From Bacteriovoracaceae bacterium UBA7695 (GTDB taxonomy: Bacteria; Bdellovibrionota; Bacteriovoracia; Bacteriovoracales; Bacteriovoracaceae), in NCBI GenBank assembly GCA_002482685.1, contig DLGL01000035.1, positions 5,868-13,256 of the forward strand: a stretch of DNA of 7,389 bases. The letters run 5' to 3'. Of the stretch, positions 6,840-7,389 are shown one piece after another. The number at the start of each line of letters is the position of its first letter. Position 1 is the stretch's first letter. Below the pieces are notes generated by a model that was not told the origin of the DNA, ran no database searches, and worked only from the letters and a program-made list of their open reading frames with translations. The translations under genes were made by a program, and so were the position numbers.

Positions 6840-7142
6840 TTATATTTTCTCAACCCAACACACACGGCCGTCTCGTAGTTGAACGCGGTAGTCCTCACCT
6901 TGTTCAATTTCGAAAGGTCCATGCTCTAACATCTCAACTGCAATTTGATCTTTCACGTCGCCTTTTTGAGTAGAGAGGTTTTTGAAGATCACAGATTGCG
7001 TTGAAAAAGCACTGCTGCTTCCAACGCTTTTAATCACATCTTCAACTCTCCCCTCAAATTGCACCGGACAATCGACTTTACCAATAGTCACAGTAGCAAA
7101 AGAAAACGAGCTCAATAAAAATGCAGCGAGTATTAAAGGCAT
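6840..7142 (-). CDS. Small exported two-cysteine protein, unknown function
   Basis: A 100-residue protein, first gene of the five-gene run downstream of groEL. An excellent ribosome site (AAGGAG, 7154-7149, 6 nt before the ATG) supports the start. The N-terminus MPLILAAFLLSSFSFA is a plausible signal peptide cut after residue 16, though its n-region has no Lys or Arg. The mature part (about 84 residues) looks beta-rich and has exactly two cysteines, C25 and C95, near the two ends, which suggests one disulfide closing the domain in the periplasm. It is not recognised from any family. With a protease gene next to it, a role as an inhibitor, chaperone or prodomain-like partner can be imagined, but nothing in the sequence proves it. 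Confidence 0.8.
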   Translation of the reverse strand: MPLILAAFLLSSFSFATVTIGKVDCPVQFEGRVEDVIKSVGSSSAFSTQSVIFKNLSTQKGDVKDQIAVEMLEHGPFEIEQGEDYRVQLRDGRVCWVEKI

Positions 7143-7175
7143 GCCTGTCTCCTTGGCATTCGATCTAAGCGGTAA

Positions 7176-7194
7176 ACCTGCAATCCTTGCGGGT
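7176..7194 (-). other. Small imperfect hairpin in the operon leader
   Basis: On the minus strand ACCCGCA and TGCAGGT can pair in six of seven positions around the loop AGGAT. The structure lies in the predicted 5' leader, about 20 nt before the ribosome site of the first gene, and its loop contains part of an AAGGA motif. It could be a minor mRNA stability or translation element, or chance. Confidence 0.2.
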
Positions 7195-7213
7195 CTTCCT
7201 TGAGTGATATGAT

Positions 7214-7230
7214 TGCACGGTTTGTGCCAA
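7214..7230 (-). promoter_or_regulatory. Predicted sigma-54 (RpoN) promoter of the five-gene operon
   Basis: TTGGCACAAACCGTGCA matches the -24/-12 consensus TGGCAC-N5-TTGCA at all but one position. The invariant GG (7228-7227) and GC (7216-7215) are exactly 10 nt apart. The expected transcription start is near 7203, giving a leader of about 61 nt before the ATG at 7142. It is correctly oriented, lies downstream of the groEL terminator, and no convincing sigma-70 promoter competes on this strand. Such promoters need an enhancer-binding activator, so the operon is probably switched on by a specific signal. Confidence 0.65.
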
Positions 7231-7248
7231 ATATTAGGGTGGCTAATT

Positions 7249-7280
7249 TGACCTAGTTGGGAGCTAAACTGGTATGGTCA
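7249..7280. promoter_or_regulatory. Imperfect dyad upstream of the sigma-54 promoter, possible activator site
   Basis: On the minus strand TGACC (7280-7276) and AGTT (7270-7267) are mirrored by AACT (7258-7255) and GGTCA (7253-7249), with uneven spacing between the half-sites (5 nt against 1 nt). The centre lies about 60 nt before the predicted start, nearer than most enhancer sites but possible. The asymmetry makes this a weak call. Confidence 0.25.
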
Positions 7281-7313
7281 GGGACAGAAGGTAACTGATT
7301 GTTAAAATTATGG

Positions 7314-7343
7314 AATAAAAAAGGGCACCGCTAGGGTGCCCTT
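7314..7343 (-). terminator. Rho-independent terminator of groEL
   Basis: On the minus strand a perfect 9-bp stem, AAGGGCACC with GGTGCCCTT, closes a 5-nt loop (CTAGC) and runs into TTTTATT, giving six consecutive T including the stem end. It begins 28 nt after the groEL stop. On the plus strand the stem is followed by CTGG rather than T, so it is one-directional. It isolates the downstream genes from groEL transcription. Confidence 0.92.
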
Positions 7344-7371
7344 CTGGAGTCGTTTTGCGTGTAGGCAAAAA

Positions 7372-7389
7372 TTACATCATGCCGCCCAT
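7372..7389 (-). CDS. groEL: Chaperonin GroEL, last five codons and stop
   Basis: Only MGGMM followed by TAA lies inside the window. This Gly-Met tail is the characteristic flexible C-terminus of bacterial GroEL, which points into the folding chamber. The gene reads leftward and the strong terminator just after it fits the end of a groESL operon. With so few residues the call rests on the tail motif and the terminator, but the motif is distinctive. Confidence 0.8.
   Translation of the reverse strand: MGGMM

Noticed and set aside
7143..7203. A cyclic-di-GMP (GEMM) riboswitch in the leader
   Set aside because: A few GEMM-like words (CCGCAAGG, GGTTTACCG) appear, but the leader is too short and the two-helix architecture and tetraloop/receptor are absent.
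7248..7278. Plus-strand sigma-70-like promoter (TTGACC with TATGGT)
   Set aside because: Spacing is 19 nt, the -10 is poor, and no plus-strand gene follows; it would only read antisense into groEL.
7314..7343. Bidirectional terminator
   Set aside because: On the plus strand the stem is not followed by a T run and there is no plus-strand gene to end.

Overview
All recognisable genes in this 7.4 kb window lie on the minus strand, so transcription runs from the right edge to the left. The base composition is moderate (roughly 40-45% G+C by eye). There are many Sec-type signal peptides, a lipoprotein, and a Yej-type peptide importer. This points to a Gram-negative bacterium. The mix of small secreted proteins, a matrixin-type protease and a good sigma-54 promoter would suit the Bdellovibrionota (Bdellovibrio/Bacteriovorax/Peredibacter type), but that placement is inference only: the window has no rRNA and only six codons of groEL.

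Layout, right to left. (1) 7389-7372 holds the last codons of groEL, followed by a strong intrinsic terminator at 7343-7314. (2) 7313-7143 is a control region with a near-consensus sigma-54 promoter (7230-7214), an imperfect dyad upstream of it and a ~60-nt leader with possible secondary structure. (3) 7142-4420 is a tightly packed five-gene run: a small exported two-cysteine protein, an exported matrixin-like zinc protease with a C-terminal Cys-Gly/transmembrane/basic tail, a degenerate receiver-like protein, a helical protein with an acidic tail, and a TehB-like SAM methyltransferase carrying a signal peptide. The last three genes are joined by two ATGA stop/start overlaps. (4) 4419-4345 is a 75-nt gap with no terminator and a -10-like box so close to the next ATG that the transcript could be leaderless. 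(5) 4344-1 is a transporter operon: an exported coiled-coil protein of unknown function, a family 5 peptide-binding lipoprotein, YejB and YejE (YejE is cut by the left edge; a YejF-type ATPase would be expected beyond it).

How the genes work together. The left block is a peptide ABC importer in the enterobacterial order A-B-E, with an extra exported coiled-coil gene at its head. The right block has no function I can name. Its promoter, order and overlaps suggest one sigma-54-controlled unit acting mostly in the cell envelope, combining a protease, an exported methyltransferase-fold protein and two cytoplasmic accessory proteins. Because no terminator separates the two blocks, protease-generated peptides feeding the Yej importer is a conceivable link, but it is speculation.

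No RNA genes, insertion sequences, CRISPR arrays or long repeats were seen, and there is no gene-free stretch over 300 bases; the longest is 7143-7371, described above.
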